Shown here: piece by piece, positions 1-9,368 of the stretch
Position numbering within the stretch: the stretch's first letter is position 1
How the letters are laid out: the number at the start of each line of letters is the position of its first letter
From: Stentor roeselii
Taxonomy: Eukaryota; Ciliophora; Heterotrichea; Heterotrichida; Stentoridae
Reading direction: 5' to 3'
Assembly: GCA_006503475.1 (NCBI GenBank)
Contig: RSEH01000108.1
Span: 1-64,000, forward strand
Length of the DNA: 64,000 bases
The notes under the pieces: generated by a model
The model's database searches: none
What the model saw: only the letters and a program-made list of their open reading frames with translations
Told to the model about the DNA's origin: nothing
Position numbers and translations under genes: made by a program

Positions 1-2
1 TC

Positions 3-137
3 TCTTTTTTTGATATTGGATACAAAGTCATACAAAAGATTAGAAACCTTTGCAAGAAAAATAATAGGGTTTTACCCGTTGAAATGAGACATAAGGAAAT
101 TGGAAACAATAAAGGTGCTTTTCCTACTAATGATTAG
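3..137 (+). CDS. 3' end of an unknown gene (partial)
   Basis: One forward frame is open from the window edge to a TAG at 135-137. It gives 44 residues that are rich in Lys, Arg and Asn. The other frames close sooner; the frame starting at base 1 stops at 87. The piece is too short to recognise and its start lies outside the window. I call it coding only because the frame is open and the composition resembles other C-termini here. An unseen 15-nt intron could change the ending. Confidence 0.4.
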   Translation, partial: SFFDIGYKVIQKIRNLCKKNNRVLPVEMRHKEIGNNKGAFPTND

Positions 138-765
138 TTTAAAGGATTAATAATTTTAGTATTGAAGTAAGATTGATTGAATAGTTACATGTTCATGTAA
201 TAATCAATCTTATAAAAGTTTAGATTGAACAATCGATTTTGTATTAAGTTCTTCAAAATAATGTTTTTTATAAGTATGTAATTATACAAAAAATATTATT
301 TTTAGAATATAAAATTGATCATAGTTAAATTTGAAAATTTTTCTTACTTTGTTAAGTTTTTTCAATAAATTAATACATTATAACAAAAATTTCAAATTTA
401 TTCCAGAGATTTATTTATGTAGTTGAATTAATAATACTTTAATTTTGAAGAGAGGGTTGTTAGAAGATAGAATTTAATATTTGAGTATATATATTCAATA
501 ATTCTTAATATCTTCTCGTAATCAAATTTATTTTTAAGAGCTCTATTCTTTTTATACTTTAGATTTTAGTAATTTGGTTTAAAGTCAATATTGATTTAGA
601 GAGAGGGTATTTTCTACGCTCAATATTGCTCCCAATTAATGATTTCAATCATCAGGATAAAATTACTGTTAGGTAAAAAATATCTAAATCATCTTCAGAT
701 TTATATAAAAATTGTGTCTTCAAATATTAAACCTACAAATTTTTTTAATTTTGAAACATTTATAA
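138..765. other. Intergenic region with a hairpin-forming inverted repeat
   Basis: This stretch is very AT-rich and I see no convincing gene. It holds an imperfect inverted repeat at 169-211: arms aagattgatt (169-178) and aatcaatctt (202-211), with inner arms ttacatg (185-191) and catgtaa (194-200). The last part is presumably the promoter and 5' leader of the kinase gene that starts at 766. A frame open from 639 overlaps that gene's start in another phase and is most likely a shadow. Confidence 0.5.
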
Positions 766-2769
766 ATGGCAGACAAGGCCGAAAAATTTTTACAATTCTT
801 GGCAGAAAACGGATTAACGATGGAAATTTTAGCTGAATTACCTCCAGAAAGTCTTCTTGACATCGAAGGGCCTGATGGTAATAAAATTAGCAAACTGGAA
901 TATCATCTTATTTTAGGAAAAATTAGCCTATATAAAAAAGCTCAGCAAGAACTATCTCGCACTTCAGAGACAAGAACAAAGACACGTCTTGAGAATGAGA
1001 AACTCCAAAAAGAGCTACAACAACTAAGACAAGAAAAAGATAACCTAGTAGCTGATCGAAGGAGTGTCACAAAAATTATTGAAGAAAATAATGAATATAA
1101 AGCAAAAAAAGCTGTATCAAAAAAGAGAATTGAGGACTTTTGCTCAACAACAAGAGATATTACCACAATCGCTCTAAAGGATGTTCAAAAAATGGTGAGA
1201 GAGTTGAATTCTTTAGGTTCAAATTTAGATATTTGCTTTTGTATGGATGCTACTGGCTCAATGTCAGGATTAATTAATGGTGTAAAAAATTGCATTATTA
1301 GTGTTTCACAGAGAATTAGCTCTAGTACTGGAATGAACAGTAGATTTGGTTTAGTCGTTTATAGAGATTATTGTGATGGAGCATTAAGACATCAAATTTG
1401 GGATTTTACGAATAGTACTAATCTTTCTGGATATCTTGGGTCAGTCACCGCAACTGGAGGGGGAGATGGGCCTGAAGACTGCTTTGGAGGATTATATGCT
1501 GCTTGTACTAAAATTAACTGGAAAGCACCTGCTAGAGTTATTATTTGGATGGGAGATGCACCACAGCATGGACTTAAATATTCAGGTGGAGGTGATACTT
1601 ATCCATCAGGAGACCCTGATGGTATAACATCTCAGAAAATATTTGAACAACTAAGGGAAAACAAAATTATTTTAGTTTTTTGTAAACTTACAAGTTACAC
1701 AGATTTAATGATGACTCAGTTGCGTCAAGAGGTAGCACCATTTGGTGATAACCTTCTGCTCGAATACAATTTTGAAGGTGATAATATATCAGAGTTTCTT
1801 GTAAAAACCATCACAACAACAACATCAAGAACTTTATCATTTTTTTCCAAAAGTGGTAAAGAAAAATCTTATTCATTAACCCCAACAACGTGGAATGTAA
1901 ACTCCGGCTTTTGGAGATCAGAAGAGTCTTGTGAAATAATCAAGTTTAAAGCATACACAGGAAGTACTCTCGATCCATTAATTGATTTACTTTTAGATGG
2001 TCCTGATGCTCAAAAAAGAGTTGCAAGGATTCGTGTTACTATTCAACCTGTTGCAAGAGGAGAAATGAGATTGGCTTATTATGCAGTAATCACTGAACAA
2101 TCAGGATATTTTTTTACGAGAAATACTAAAACGAAAGGAGTAGTTAAGGAAAGTAGATATGAAGGGGAAATTAATAGAAGGAAATATCTTGTAAATCAGG
2201 CTAAAATACAGACTGTTGCTCATTATATGGCAGATATGTTCAATAAAAAGTTAAAGGTCTTTGATATAACCAGTAAAAAATTTATATATGTATCTGTTGA
2301 ACTTCTTCATTTTCCAGAAAGGACAACTGGAAATCACTTCTATTTATTAGAACCATTTATCGAAGGTGTATACCAAAAGTTTAATAACAACAGTGGTTAT
2401 GTTGACACAGAGTTAGCAGTTCAACATCCTCTATTGCAAACATTTTCTCACTTTACTTATTCATTTTCAAAGGGATTGATTATGGTTACTGACGTGCAAG
2501 GAGTAGTTGAAACGACAAAAGCCTATAAGTTGACTGATCCAGCCATTCATACCGCAGACCCAAAACATCAGCTTCCAGATCCAACTAATTTAGGAGCCAA
2601 AGGCTTTGCTGCATTTTTCGGTACTCATAAATGCAATGAATACTGTAGAAGAATGGACCTTAAAACTCCTGATTCTTTGGACATCACAACTCCTTTAGAC
2701 ACACCAAGAGATACTGTAATGAGCTCTATTGAGGAGGCTGATAAATGGTTGGAATTGGAAAATAATTAA
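766..2769 (+). CDS. VWA-domain alpha-kinase (VwkA-like)
   Basis: Predicted atypical Ser/Thr kinase of 667 residues joining a von Willebrand A domain to a C-terminal alpha-kinase domain, the layout of Dictyostelium VwkA. Residues 50-120 are charged and likely coiled coil. The VWA domain begins near 150; its metal-site motif DATGS is at 161-165, preceded by a hydrophobic strand. From about 380 the alpha-kinase domain shows the family's late signatures: a Gly-rich ITDxQG-like segment (VTDVQGV), LTDPAIHT, a TNLGAKG turn and the zinc-binding pattern HKCNEYC near residue 622. Alpha-kinases phosphorylate substrates such as myosin heavy chain; the substrate here is unknown. The ATG sits after an AT-rich leader. 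It converges on the next gene with 26 nt between stop codons. The family call is firm; the role is inferred. Confidence 0.85.
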   Translation: MADKAEKFLQFLAENGLTMEILAELPPESLLDIEGPDGNKISKLEYHLILGKISLYKKAQQELSRTSETRTKTRLENEKLQKELQQLRQEKDNLVADRRSVTKIIEENNEYKAKKAVSKKRIEDFCSTTRDITTIALKDVQKMVRELNSLGSNLDICFCMDATGSMSGLINGVKNCIISVSQRISSSTGMNSRFGLVVYRDYCDGALRHQIWDFTNSTNLSGYLGSVTATGGGDGPEDCFGGLYAACTKINWKAPARVIIWMGDAPQHGLKYSGGGDTYPSGDPDGITSQKIFEQLRENKIILVFCKLTSYTDLMMTQLRQEVAPFGDNLLLEYNFEGDNISEFLVKTITTTTSRTLSFFSKSGKEKSYSLTPTTWNVNSGFWRSEESCEIIKFKAYTGSTLDPLIDLLLDGPDAQKRVARIRVTIQPVARGEMRLAYYAVITEQSGYFFTRNTKTKGVVKESRYEGEINRRKYLVNQAKIQTVAHYMADMFNKKLKVFDITSKKFIYVSVELLHFPERTTGNHFYLLEPFIEGVYQKFNNNSGYVDTELAVQHPLLQTFSHFTYSFSKGLIMVTDVQGVVETTKAYKLTDPAIHTADPKHQLPDPTNLGAKGFAAFFGTHKCNEYCRRMDLKTPDSLDITTPLDTPRDTVMSSIEEADKWLELENN

Positions 2770-2795
2770 TTATATTAGTTTGGAAGTTCGGGTAT

Positions 2796-3326
2796 CTAAC
2801 GTTTCTTAATATGTTTTTGCAAATAACAATCGTAATCAAGTCTTCTCTTGATAAATTTGAATTCATCTTCATCCCTCTTTTTCTGAAATTCACTACAATT
2901 TAAATATCTTTCATGAAGATTTCTCGTAATCTGATATTTTTTACTAAAACCCTGAATTTCCTTAGAAATTTCTTCTCTTAAATCATTTTCCAACTCCTCT
3001 AAATCCAAAACTCCTTTTAATTCATTCAAAGCTTCCTGTTCATTCCCCTGCAACTTCATAGCTCTAGAAATAAAAAGACTAGCCTGAATTAAATCTTTAT
3101 CACTTCCCATCCGAATAGCTTCAATTTTTGTATAAGAAAAAAGATCAAGAGCGATATTCAGTCTTTCCTGCAAAGAAAAATCAACCCCGAAATCATCAAT
3201 TTCACAAAAATCAACAAGTTTCATTCCAAGCATCAAAAAATCGTTGAGACTCTGACATTTTGTGTCATCTCCTATCATGCCTCTTATTTGATCTGAGATA
3301 TTTCTAAGTAAGTTCATCACATCCAT
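2796..3326 (-). CDS. Unknown helical protein
   Basis: An intact 176-residue frame with an ATG start, probably all alpha-helical, acidic in the middle and ending in a basic tail (HIKKR). I see no motif that names it; a TPR-like helical fold is possible but not supported by clear repeats. Its start codon lies only 24 nt from the divergent start of the SERINC gene, so the two probably share one very short promoter. Its stop lies 26 nt from that of the alpha-kinase gene. Confidence 0.7.
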   Translation of the reverse strand: MDVMNLLRNISDQIRGMIGDDTKCQSLNDFLMLGMKLVDFCEIDDFGVDFSLQERLNIALDLFSYTKIEAIRMGSDKDLIQASLFISRAMKLQGNEQEALNELKGVLDLEELENDLREEISKEIQGFSKKYQITRNLHERYLNCSEFQKKRDEDEFKFIKRRLDYDCYLQKHIKKR

Positions 3327-3350
3327 TATTAAACCGTAATAAATTCCTTC

Positions 3351-4532
3351 ATGTTTTTCTGGATTATCCCCAAAGAGTTCATATGTGGTTTGATCTGTGC
3401 TGGGGTGATCAAGAGTTTAAATACCTCAACCTACTTCGGAGCTCGACTAACCTACTTAAGTCTAACAGCAACCCTGGGAGGATTATGCCTATTAGTGAAG
3501 CTTTTCTCCCAAAATCTTCACATTCCCTTTTCCTCCCTTCTAGATTGTTCATCCTCATCATGTATCTCAGATCGTTTAATCCGAGGTCTGATGCTATCTC
3601 TAAGCCTCTTCCACCTATCAGTCCTAATCCTAGGTTCATTATTCCCATCAACCTCAACATCTTTCTACCAACGACAATGGTTTCTGAAGCTTTTAATCTA
3701 CCTGCTGATGTTTTCAGTGACTTTCATGTTAAACAATTTGTTGGTATCAACTATTTAGGACTATTTCACTCATATCGCCCTTCCTTGCGCTTTTGGATTT
3801 ATTTTGATAGAAGGAATCTACACAGTTGACATTGCCTATGACTGGAACGATACCTGGTACGATAATTACACAAATTCTCAGTCGAATGTTTGGGCTTTTT
3901 TGTTGATTTTCTTTACTTTTGTCAGCTGGTTGGTGAACTGTTGGCTGCTTTACTTGTCTTATGAATCTGATGTGTTTTTTTATATCTTTGTTTACTTTTT
4001 CAGCTGTTTTATACTCACTGTCATTAGTAGTTCTAGTTTGTGTGAAAATGGATGTAATTTTTATTTAGCGCTTTTGTCTTCTTCGCTTTCGGTCTTGGCT
4101 GGGTTTTATTTTATTGTCTCGAGTTTGGTGCTTAAGGAAAGGAATAAAGAGGTTTGTGAAGTTGTTGATTTGGTGATTTGTTGCTTTGTTTTGGTTTATG
4201 TTGCTTTTGTGTTTAAGGAGAAGGATAAGGAACAGAAGTATAAAGAAACCTGTCAAACCGAGTTAAAAAACCAAAAAGAGTTAGAAGAAAGTAAAATCGA
4301 AGAATGTGACCAACCCGAATCCTCTCCACAAGGAAGTTTCCAATTATTCCAACTAATCCTAATCTGTTTCAGCTGTTACATCGGAATGGTTCTAACAGAC
4401 TGGGACCCTGTTCAATCGTATTACCTCAGCAAAGTATCAGGAGTATTCCAAGGCATCTCAGTTGCTTTGTTTTACATCTGGAGCCTGATCGCGCCTCTGA
4501 TTTTTCCAGACCGCGAGTTTTCAAGATACTAA
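3351..4532 (+). CDS. SERINC/TMS1 family membrane protein, one 15-nt intron
   Basis: A multi-pass membrane protein of the SERINC (serine incorporator, TMS1/TDE1) family, known for roles in membrane lipid composition. The frame is broken by a TAG at 3756-3758. Removing a 15-nt intron at 3744-3758 (GTATCAACTATTTAG) keeps the phase and restores the family core: the WFLK segment, then the hydrophobic segment ending near IAYDWNDTW, which matches the SERINC pattern of aromatic and acidic residues after that helix. The spliced product is 388 residues with about nine to ten hydrophobic segments. It ends with a conserved-looking VLTDW, a final Trp-rich helix and PDREFS. The ATG at 3351 is the first possible one after the divergent neighbour. 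A frame starting at 3383 is a shadow. Confidence 0.88.
3744..3758 (+). other. 15-nt intron in the SERINC gene
   Basis: GTATCAACTATTTAG. Without splicing, its last three bases form an in-frame stop. With splicing, the SERINC family motifs join in the same phase. Confidence 0.88.
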
Positions 4533-4574
4533 CTTCTAATTGTTTAAGAATCTAACAACATGAAATAATAACTC

Positions 4575-5444
4575 ATGAACTCCAGACTTAAAATCGATCC
4601 TTCCCGGTCCTTCCGTCGGACAAGCAGTAAACTTGGAAGTCCTTCTGCGACTTTTTCAGCAGAAATCGAGAATTACTTTCCAAGAGAAAGAAGATACCGG
4701 TCCACTGCCATCGGGGAAATAAAACTTGACAGGTCGATTTTAAGACTTTCAACACCTACGATGGAAGATGTTTTGCCGAAAACTTGTAAATTGCCTGAAA
4801 AAATTGAATTTAATGTGAATTCGGAAGTTTTGGAGTTTTTTAAAGTTGCGAATACGCCTTTGAAAAAAAGGAAAAATTTTAAGTATTGTGTTTTGAGAAG
4901 TTTGAGTGATTTCAAGGAATTGAACCTGCCACCTGAGAAGGTTAGTGATTTAGGAGATATTATTCCGAAGGATGCTTATAATTTGGGAAGGTCTCATGCT
5001 TTTATTAAGGCTTGTAAGTTTGGAGCTTTGGAACAGGTTGAGAGGTTGGTTTTGAAGGATAATGGACTTGTACATTCGTTTGATCATTTAATGATGACTG
5101 GACTACACTGGTCAGCTCTAAGAAACTTCTCATCAATAGTATCCCTACTAATCAGCCACCATTCTCTAATAAACCCACTTGACTGCAACCATCGAACCCC
5201 TCTCTTCCTAGCAAGTCGTCAAGGAAACCTCTCATCAATAAAAGTTTTAATGTTATCAGGAGCCGACCCAAACATTCCTTCAAACTCTAAAAAAACTCCA
5301 TTAAAAGTAAGCAAATCAAAAAAAGTGACTGAACTTCTAAAAAACTACATCTTAAAGTTCAACTACTGTCGAACCCTTCCATCAAAGTCGAAATCTAACT
5401 ACTGGGAAGACCATATTATTCCTTATTTAACTGGTTTTAAGTAG
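4575..5444 (+). CDS. Ankyrin-repeat protein
   Basis: A 289-residue protein. The N-terminal 130 residues are basic and Ser/Arg-rich with no recognised domain. From about 150 on there are ankyrin repeats: a helix pair containing TGLHWSALRN, then HRTPLFLASRQGNLSSIKVL followed by the typical turn SGADPN, and a last partial repeat with KKTPLKVSKS. It is likely a scaffold; the partner is unknown. The coding strand switches abruptly near 5100 from G+T-rich to A+C-rich codons. The TAG at 5442-5444 directly abuts the stop of the convergent WD40 gene, leaving no intergenic base. Confidence 0.8.
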   Translation: MNSRLKIDPSRSFRRTSSKLGSPSATFSAEIENYFPRERRYRSTAIGEIKLDRSILRLSTPTMEDVLPKTCKLPEKIEFNVNSEVLEFFKVANTPLKKRKNFKYCVLRSLSDFKELNLPPEKVSDLGDIIPKDAYNLGRSHAFIKACKFGALEQVERLVLKDNGLVHSFDHLMMTGLHWSALRNFSSIVSLLISHHSLINPLDCNHRTPLFLASRQGNLSSIKVLMLSGADPNIPSNSKKTPLKVSKSKKVTELLKNYILKFNYCRTLPSKSKSNYWEDHIIPYLTGFK

Positions 5445-6395
5445 TTAGAAAGAAAAGAGTTCCATATTATTCCCCAAGCCAAGCGCCAGATGATTCGCAG
5501 ATATATGCATGGAAAAGATTGCTTTTTTGGCATTGACTGTGAGAATCCTTTGAAATGTTCGACTGTCAAAGACATAAAAATCATCACATCCTGTACCTCC
5601 TGTTATAAAAAAATGACTTTCAGGTTTGAATTGCAAACAGTATGCCATGCATTTTTTACCGTCGTAGTTTAAGTCACTTGTGTGAAGGTTCATCCCGGTG
5701 CCAAGGTCCCAGAGGGTGATCTGGTCTTTTACATGATAAGCGGCAGCAGCAATAACAGTCCCTTCCATATTAACATCCACAGACTCTCCACAAACATGAG
5801 GCCCCACCATTTCCCTAACAAAAACCGGTGTCCTTTCATCCCAAACCGTAATTTTATCATCCCACCCCGCACTTAAAAACAAATGATCACTAAACCACTT
5901 AACACAAAACACCCTCTGGGCACCTTTCCCTTCTCCCTGTTCAAAAGTATTAAACTGAGAAACAAGTGAAAAACTATTTTCATCAAAAAGTTTAATTTTC
6001 CCATCATTGCATCCTAAGACATAAGCAGTGCCAGTCTGATTAAAGTCCGCAGAATAAAACTGGTCTTCCCGAAACCTGGAGTGATTAATAGACTTGTGTC
6101 GATTGATGTTCCAATGAATCATTCCCCCATCAGATGTCGTCAATAACATCGTCGGTTTTCTGTCACTTTCAGGGTGTTCCGGTCGAAATCGAATTGAAGA
6201 GACTGGCATTTTTTCAGCCCCTGACTGACAGTTTATCAGATTTTGCATCTCGAAGGCACTGTCGTAGATTTGGACGAATCCGTTGGAAGTGCCGATTGCC
6301 ATTGAATCTCCTGCAAAATTCCAACGAAGAGTGAAGATTTCTCCTCGGTCACTGATTATTGAACGTGAATGATTTATTGAAAGAGATTCTACCAT
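5445..6395 (-). CDS. WD40-repeat protein
   Basis: A 316-residue beta-propeller protein with about six or seven WD40 units. Visible blades include GTSNGFVQIYDS, a LTTSDGGMIHWNI unit, LGCNDGKIKLFD, SAGWDDKITVWDER, and late blades ending in ITLWDLG and DDFYVFD. The segment MVGPHVCGESVDV followed by a WD blade is a layout found in a widespread but poorly studied WD40 family. It is likely an interaction platform. The ATG at 6395 lies 2 nt after the stop of a 39-codon open frame on the same strand. The stop (5445-5447) touches the ankyrin gene's stop. Confidence 0.82.
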   Translation of the reverse strand: MVESLSINHSRSIISDRGEIFTLRWNFAGDSMAIGTSNGFVQIYDSAFEMQNLINCQSGAEKMPVSSIRFRPEHPESDRKPTMLLTTSDGGMIHWNINRHKSINHSRFREDQFYSADFNQTGTAYVLGCNDGKIKLFDENSFSLVSQFNTFEQGEGKGAQRVFCVKWFSDHLFLSAGWDDKITVWDERTPVFVREMVGPHVCGESVDVNMEGTVIAAAAYHVKDQITLWDLGTGMNLHTSDLNYDGKKCMAYCLQFKPESHFFITGGTGCDDFYVFDSRTFQRILTVNAKKAIFSMHISANHLALGLGNNMELFSF

Positions 6396-6397
6396 TT

Positions 6398-6517
6398 TTA
6401 GAGGGACTGGGATTGGCAGGGATAGAAAGGGTCAGAGAGGTTTTTCTCATTTAGACTACTTGCTTCCGAGTGGGTTCTACGCGGAACAAAAGTAGCTATC
6501 GAATAGATATTCATCAT
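6398..6517 (-). CDS. Candidate 39-codon small ORF or uORF
   Basis: A short frame with two tandem ATGs that ends in TAA 2 nt before the ATG of the WD40 gene. Its codons look like those of neighbouring genes, and the peptide is Ser/Glu/Asn-rich with no recognised motif. It could be an upstream ORF regulating the WD40 gene, a tiny gene, or a chance frame. Joining it to the WD40 frame would need a 14- or 17-nt intron, outside the 15-nt sizes seen here, so I keep it separate. Confidence 0.3.
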   Translation of the reverse strand: MMNIYSIATFVPRRTHSEASSLNEKNLSDPFYPCQSQSL

Positions 6518-6741
6518 TTTAGATTTATAGCCATATTGAATACGTGTCAGATGGAAGGTTTAGTAATGAGAATGGGTGGGATTTGGAGTTTTTGAGGATT
6601 TTGAGGGATTAGGATTTGTTTTTAAGTTTTTGGGGGTTTATGATGAATGTTGTTGTTTTTGTATGATCACCTCAGACTTAAAACCTAAAAATCTCTAAAT
6701 CCTTAGTCTAACCAATCCAAATGCTTAAACATTAATCTTAT

Positions 6742-8097
6742 TTACACACGACTTTTAACAGAATTCGAAGCCGGTCGTTTAGAAAACCCATGTATTTTAA
6801 GAAATTCCTTCAAAGCCAGAGCATCTTTTTTATGCAGTTCAAATCCATTAACAACAAAAATTTTGACTTTCTCTTCCTTGAGAACATCCTGCACCAAGTT
6901 CATAAGTTGAGTTTTTTTCAAGACCATTTGAAGTTTCGTATAAATCTCTTCTCCCCTATTCGCCAAACACTGAATATGTTTCTTGCAATAAGAAAAACTC
7001 TCTAAAACCTCCTCTTCACAAGTCTTCACAGCGCAAACTCCATCTTTCCCCACCCAGAACCCTTTAAAGTCCTTGAAAAACAACTTACACCCTGAGTAAT
7101 TTTCTTGAAAAAACGTCAAAATCTCAGATTTTTCTTTAATCGCCATGTTTTTTGCAAGGTCTTCCAAAACCCCTGCTCCAATAAACGAGTTACCTGAACT
7201 TAGCTCTTGAAAGGCTTTAAAGTAATTTTCGAATAAAGTGTGAAGTTTTTCGCGGAAATCTTGAATCGCTCTTGAAGTCACTGCCTCTGGTTTGCAGGAA
7301 CTGTCGAAAAGACGCCAGAATAAACCTTCTCGAGTCATGTGGTCGCAACAGGAGATCTCTGAAAAGATTGAACTTAGGTCTGGGTAAGTTTTTTCGATTT
7401 TTAAGGTTTTTATTGAATCGGAAAATTCCTCGAATGTTAAAACTTCTCCTCGGTCTAGGAAGAAATAGTCCACTACCACTTCAGGGCTGTGGAAAATTTC
7501 GACTAGGTGGAGCAGAAAGTCTTTTATTTCTAAACTGCGGGGACCTAAATCGCATTTTGAACTTGCTAGAGTTAGGTTTAAGTGGCTGGTAGAATCTTCC
7601 AAAACTTTACTTGAAGCCCTAGTGCTAAAGTTTTGAGTCTTCATCAATGTCAGCTTTTTCATTTTATTGGTAGGAGACGGGTTCTTGATACATGCCGGGG
7701 AAGAATGAACACATTTCGTAAGTGATTCAATTGAAATTCCCTGAAAACCCGAAGATTTTTGTGTTTTTCCATAGATTTTGAAAAATTCTTTGAATTCTTT
7801 TTCTGTGTATTTGAGCTTCATGTCTCTCAAAAGGTTCCTAAACTGGAGAATCGGAATCTCGACCGGGTACTGCTCTGCCAACTTTTTCAGTCCTAAGGCG
7901 GTGCTTGAGAACTTTTCACGAAGTTTACCTCGCAGGTTAGAAATGAATGAAATTGTCACTGATGAAGAACTCAGTCTAGCTAAGTCTTACTTCGTGTCTG
8001 AAAGGTTTAATGGCCTGGATGATGGACCCTTTGGAAGGTCTTTTGGAGGCGAAATTGTTAGCTTCGCACTTGAAAAACTTAAGGTTCGTCTTGACAT
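6742..8097 (-). CDS. EF-hand-like protein, one 15-nt intron
   Basis: The main frame lacks an ATG and begins after an in-frame stop. A 15-nt intron at 7976-7990 (coding strand GTAAGACTTAGCTAG) removes that stop and joins an upstream exon starting with ATG at 8095-8097. The spliced protein is 446 residues with a Ser/Pro/Lys-rich N-terminus. The body is helical, with segments that resemble degenerate EF-hands (LDRGEVLTFEEF and neighbours), but no loop has the full set of calcium ligands. A Cys pattern VCAVKTCEEEVL lies near the C-terminus. The function is unknown; the splice model is well supported by phase and by the new start. Confidence 0.75.
7976..7990 (-). other. 15-nt intron in the EF-hand-like gene
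   Basis: Coding strand GTAAGACTTAGCTAG. It contains an in-frame TAA; removal keeps the phase and supplies an ATG-started first exon of 107 nt. Confidence 0.8.
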
Positions 8098-9140
8098 TTA
8101 TTGTTGAATTGAGTTGGAAGATCTGGGTTTTATTTGAGACTGGTTGAATGGAAGTGTCCTTGCTTTACAAATAATTTTGAGAATTTACTGAAACTGCTTA
8201 GTTTCGGGTTAGATGATTAGGCTCGAAAAAATATGGATATTCTGTTGCTCAGGAAATACAAAATCAAAGGCGATGCTAAAAATATTAAAGTTAGAGAATT
8301 AGTTAGAAATCTTTTTATAAATTTATAGAATTTGAAAGGAAGTCATCATAGAACTTGCTTTGAATATTGAAATTAACACGAAAGAAACCTAGTTTCGAAT
8401 TATTTCAACCTATTTTTTTAGTAATTAGACAATTATTAATTCTAGATTCTGAGTGATTATAATTTGATTTTATCACAGAATATATGATAAAAGATATCAT
8501 AAAAATATTCCTGCACTTTTAAGAAGGGAAAAAAATCTCAAATATTACAGCTTTTATCTAAATTTAATATTATTTAACATAAAATATAAGAAACTCTTTT
8601 AGATTATTTTGATATAAATAGCATTCTAAATAATGGTTTTACCAAATAATACAACACAGAGGAAACTATCGTATTAGATAAAATTTTAGATTTTGTAATT
8701 ATTCTTCATCAGGCGATTTTCATTCGATTTTCCAGCAATAAAAATAAATGGAATTATAAACTTCATTGTTTTCACATTTCTTCTTCCTTAAACATCAAAT
8801 ACAAAAATATATACACAAACTATCGATAAATTCTCAAAATAACTTGCATAAAATTCTATATTCTGAACCTTTTAATCAAGCCTAGCCTCTCTAAATCCAC
8901 TAAAATCATCCTTGCATAACCATGGCCAAATCATCAAATCCTGAAAATTAAAGTCTCTGATAAATCCTAACAAAGAGCCAATTGAATCGGTTTCGAATCT
9001 GAGCTTAATGGATATGTCTAAATGGTTGTTCTTATAAAGGCTTCCCTTTACTGGCAATCTACTACAATTTATTCATCCTGAAAATCTCAGAAATTCACTC
9101 GATTTGAAAATTTCTACTTAATCAAGCTAATCTTAAAAAA
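8098..9140. other. Long AT-rich region without a clear gene
   Basis: I see no convincing gene. A minus-strand open stretch at 8872-9057 has coding-like codons but no ATG and several upstream stops; it may be a relic. A 31-codon ATG frame at 8233-8328 on the plus strand is too short to support. A small hairpin (atgata...tatcat) lies near 8480-8500. The right part is probably the leader of the gene starting at 8097 and the 3' flank of the small gene at 9141. Confidence 0.4.
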
Positions 9141-9368
9141 TTAAGAGTTCATCACTTTCAAACTTAGGTCAGAAAAACTTCTAAGTCTACTTTCGACTGG
9201 AGGGAACAAAAAGTTCTGGGTTGAAATAGGTCGAGGCGAGTTGTATTTGATGTGTGAGATCATCTCTGAGGGGTCTAAGTCTCTGGGCCTTGGTGATAAG
9301 CTTTCCTTTGCATCTTTGATTAGTTTCAAGGAACAGAACAGAGACATATTTTTATAAGTATTGGCCAT
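9141..9368 (-). CDS. Small unknown protein
   Basis: An intact 75-residue frame with an ATG start and TAA stop. The codons look like those of nearby genes. The middle is Pro/Arg/Ser-rich (SPRPRDLD, then NSPRP). I see no domain, signal peptide or membrane segment. It stands alone in a long AT-rich stretch, which weakens the call. I found no 15- or 16-nt intron that extends it into the downstream open stretch at 8872-9057. Confidence 0.45.
   Translation of the reverse strand: MANTYKNMSLFCSLKLIKDAKESLSPRPRDLDPSEMISHIKYNSPRPISTQNFLFPPVESRLRSFSDLSLKVMNS

Noticed and set aside
639-836. 65-codon plus-strand frame overlapping the alpha-kinase start
   Set aside because: It lies in another phase across the start of a well-supported gene and has AT-rich, non-coding composition upstream.
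3383-3829. 148-codon frame in the SERINC region
   Set aside because: It competes with the spliced SERINC frame, which has family motifs and a clear 15-nt intron.
8233-8328. 31-codon plus-strand ATG frame
   Set aside because: Too short and isolated in AT-rich DNA; no supporting motif.
8872-9057. 61-codon minus-strand open stretch with coding-like codons
   Set aside because: It starts at TTG with no ATG, upstream in-frame stops follow closely, and no 15- or 16-nt intron connects it to the small gene at 9141. It may be a relic.
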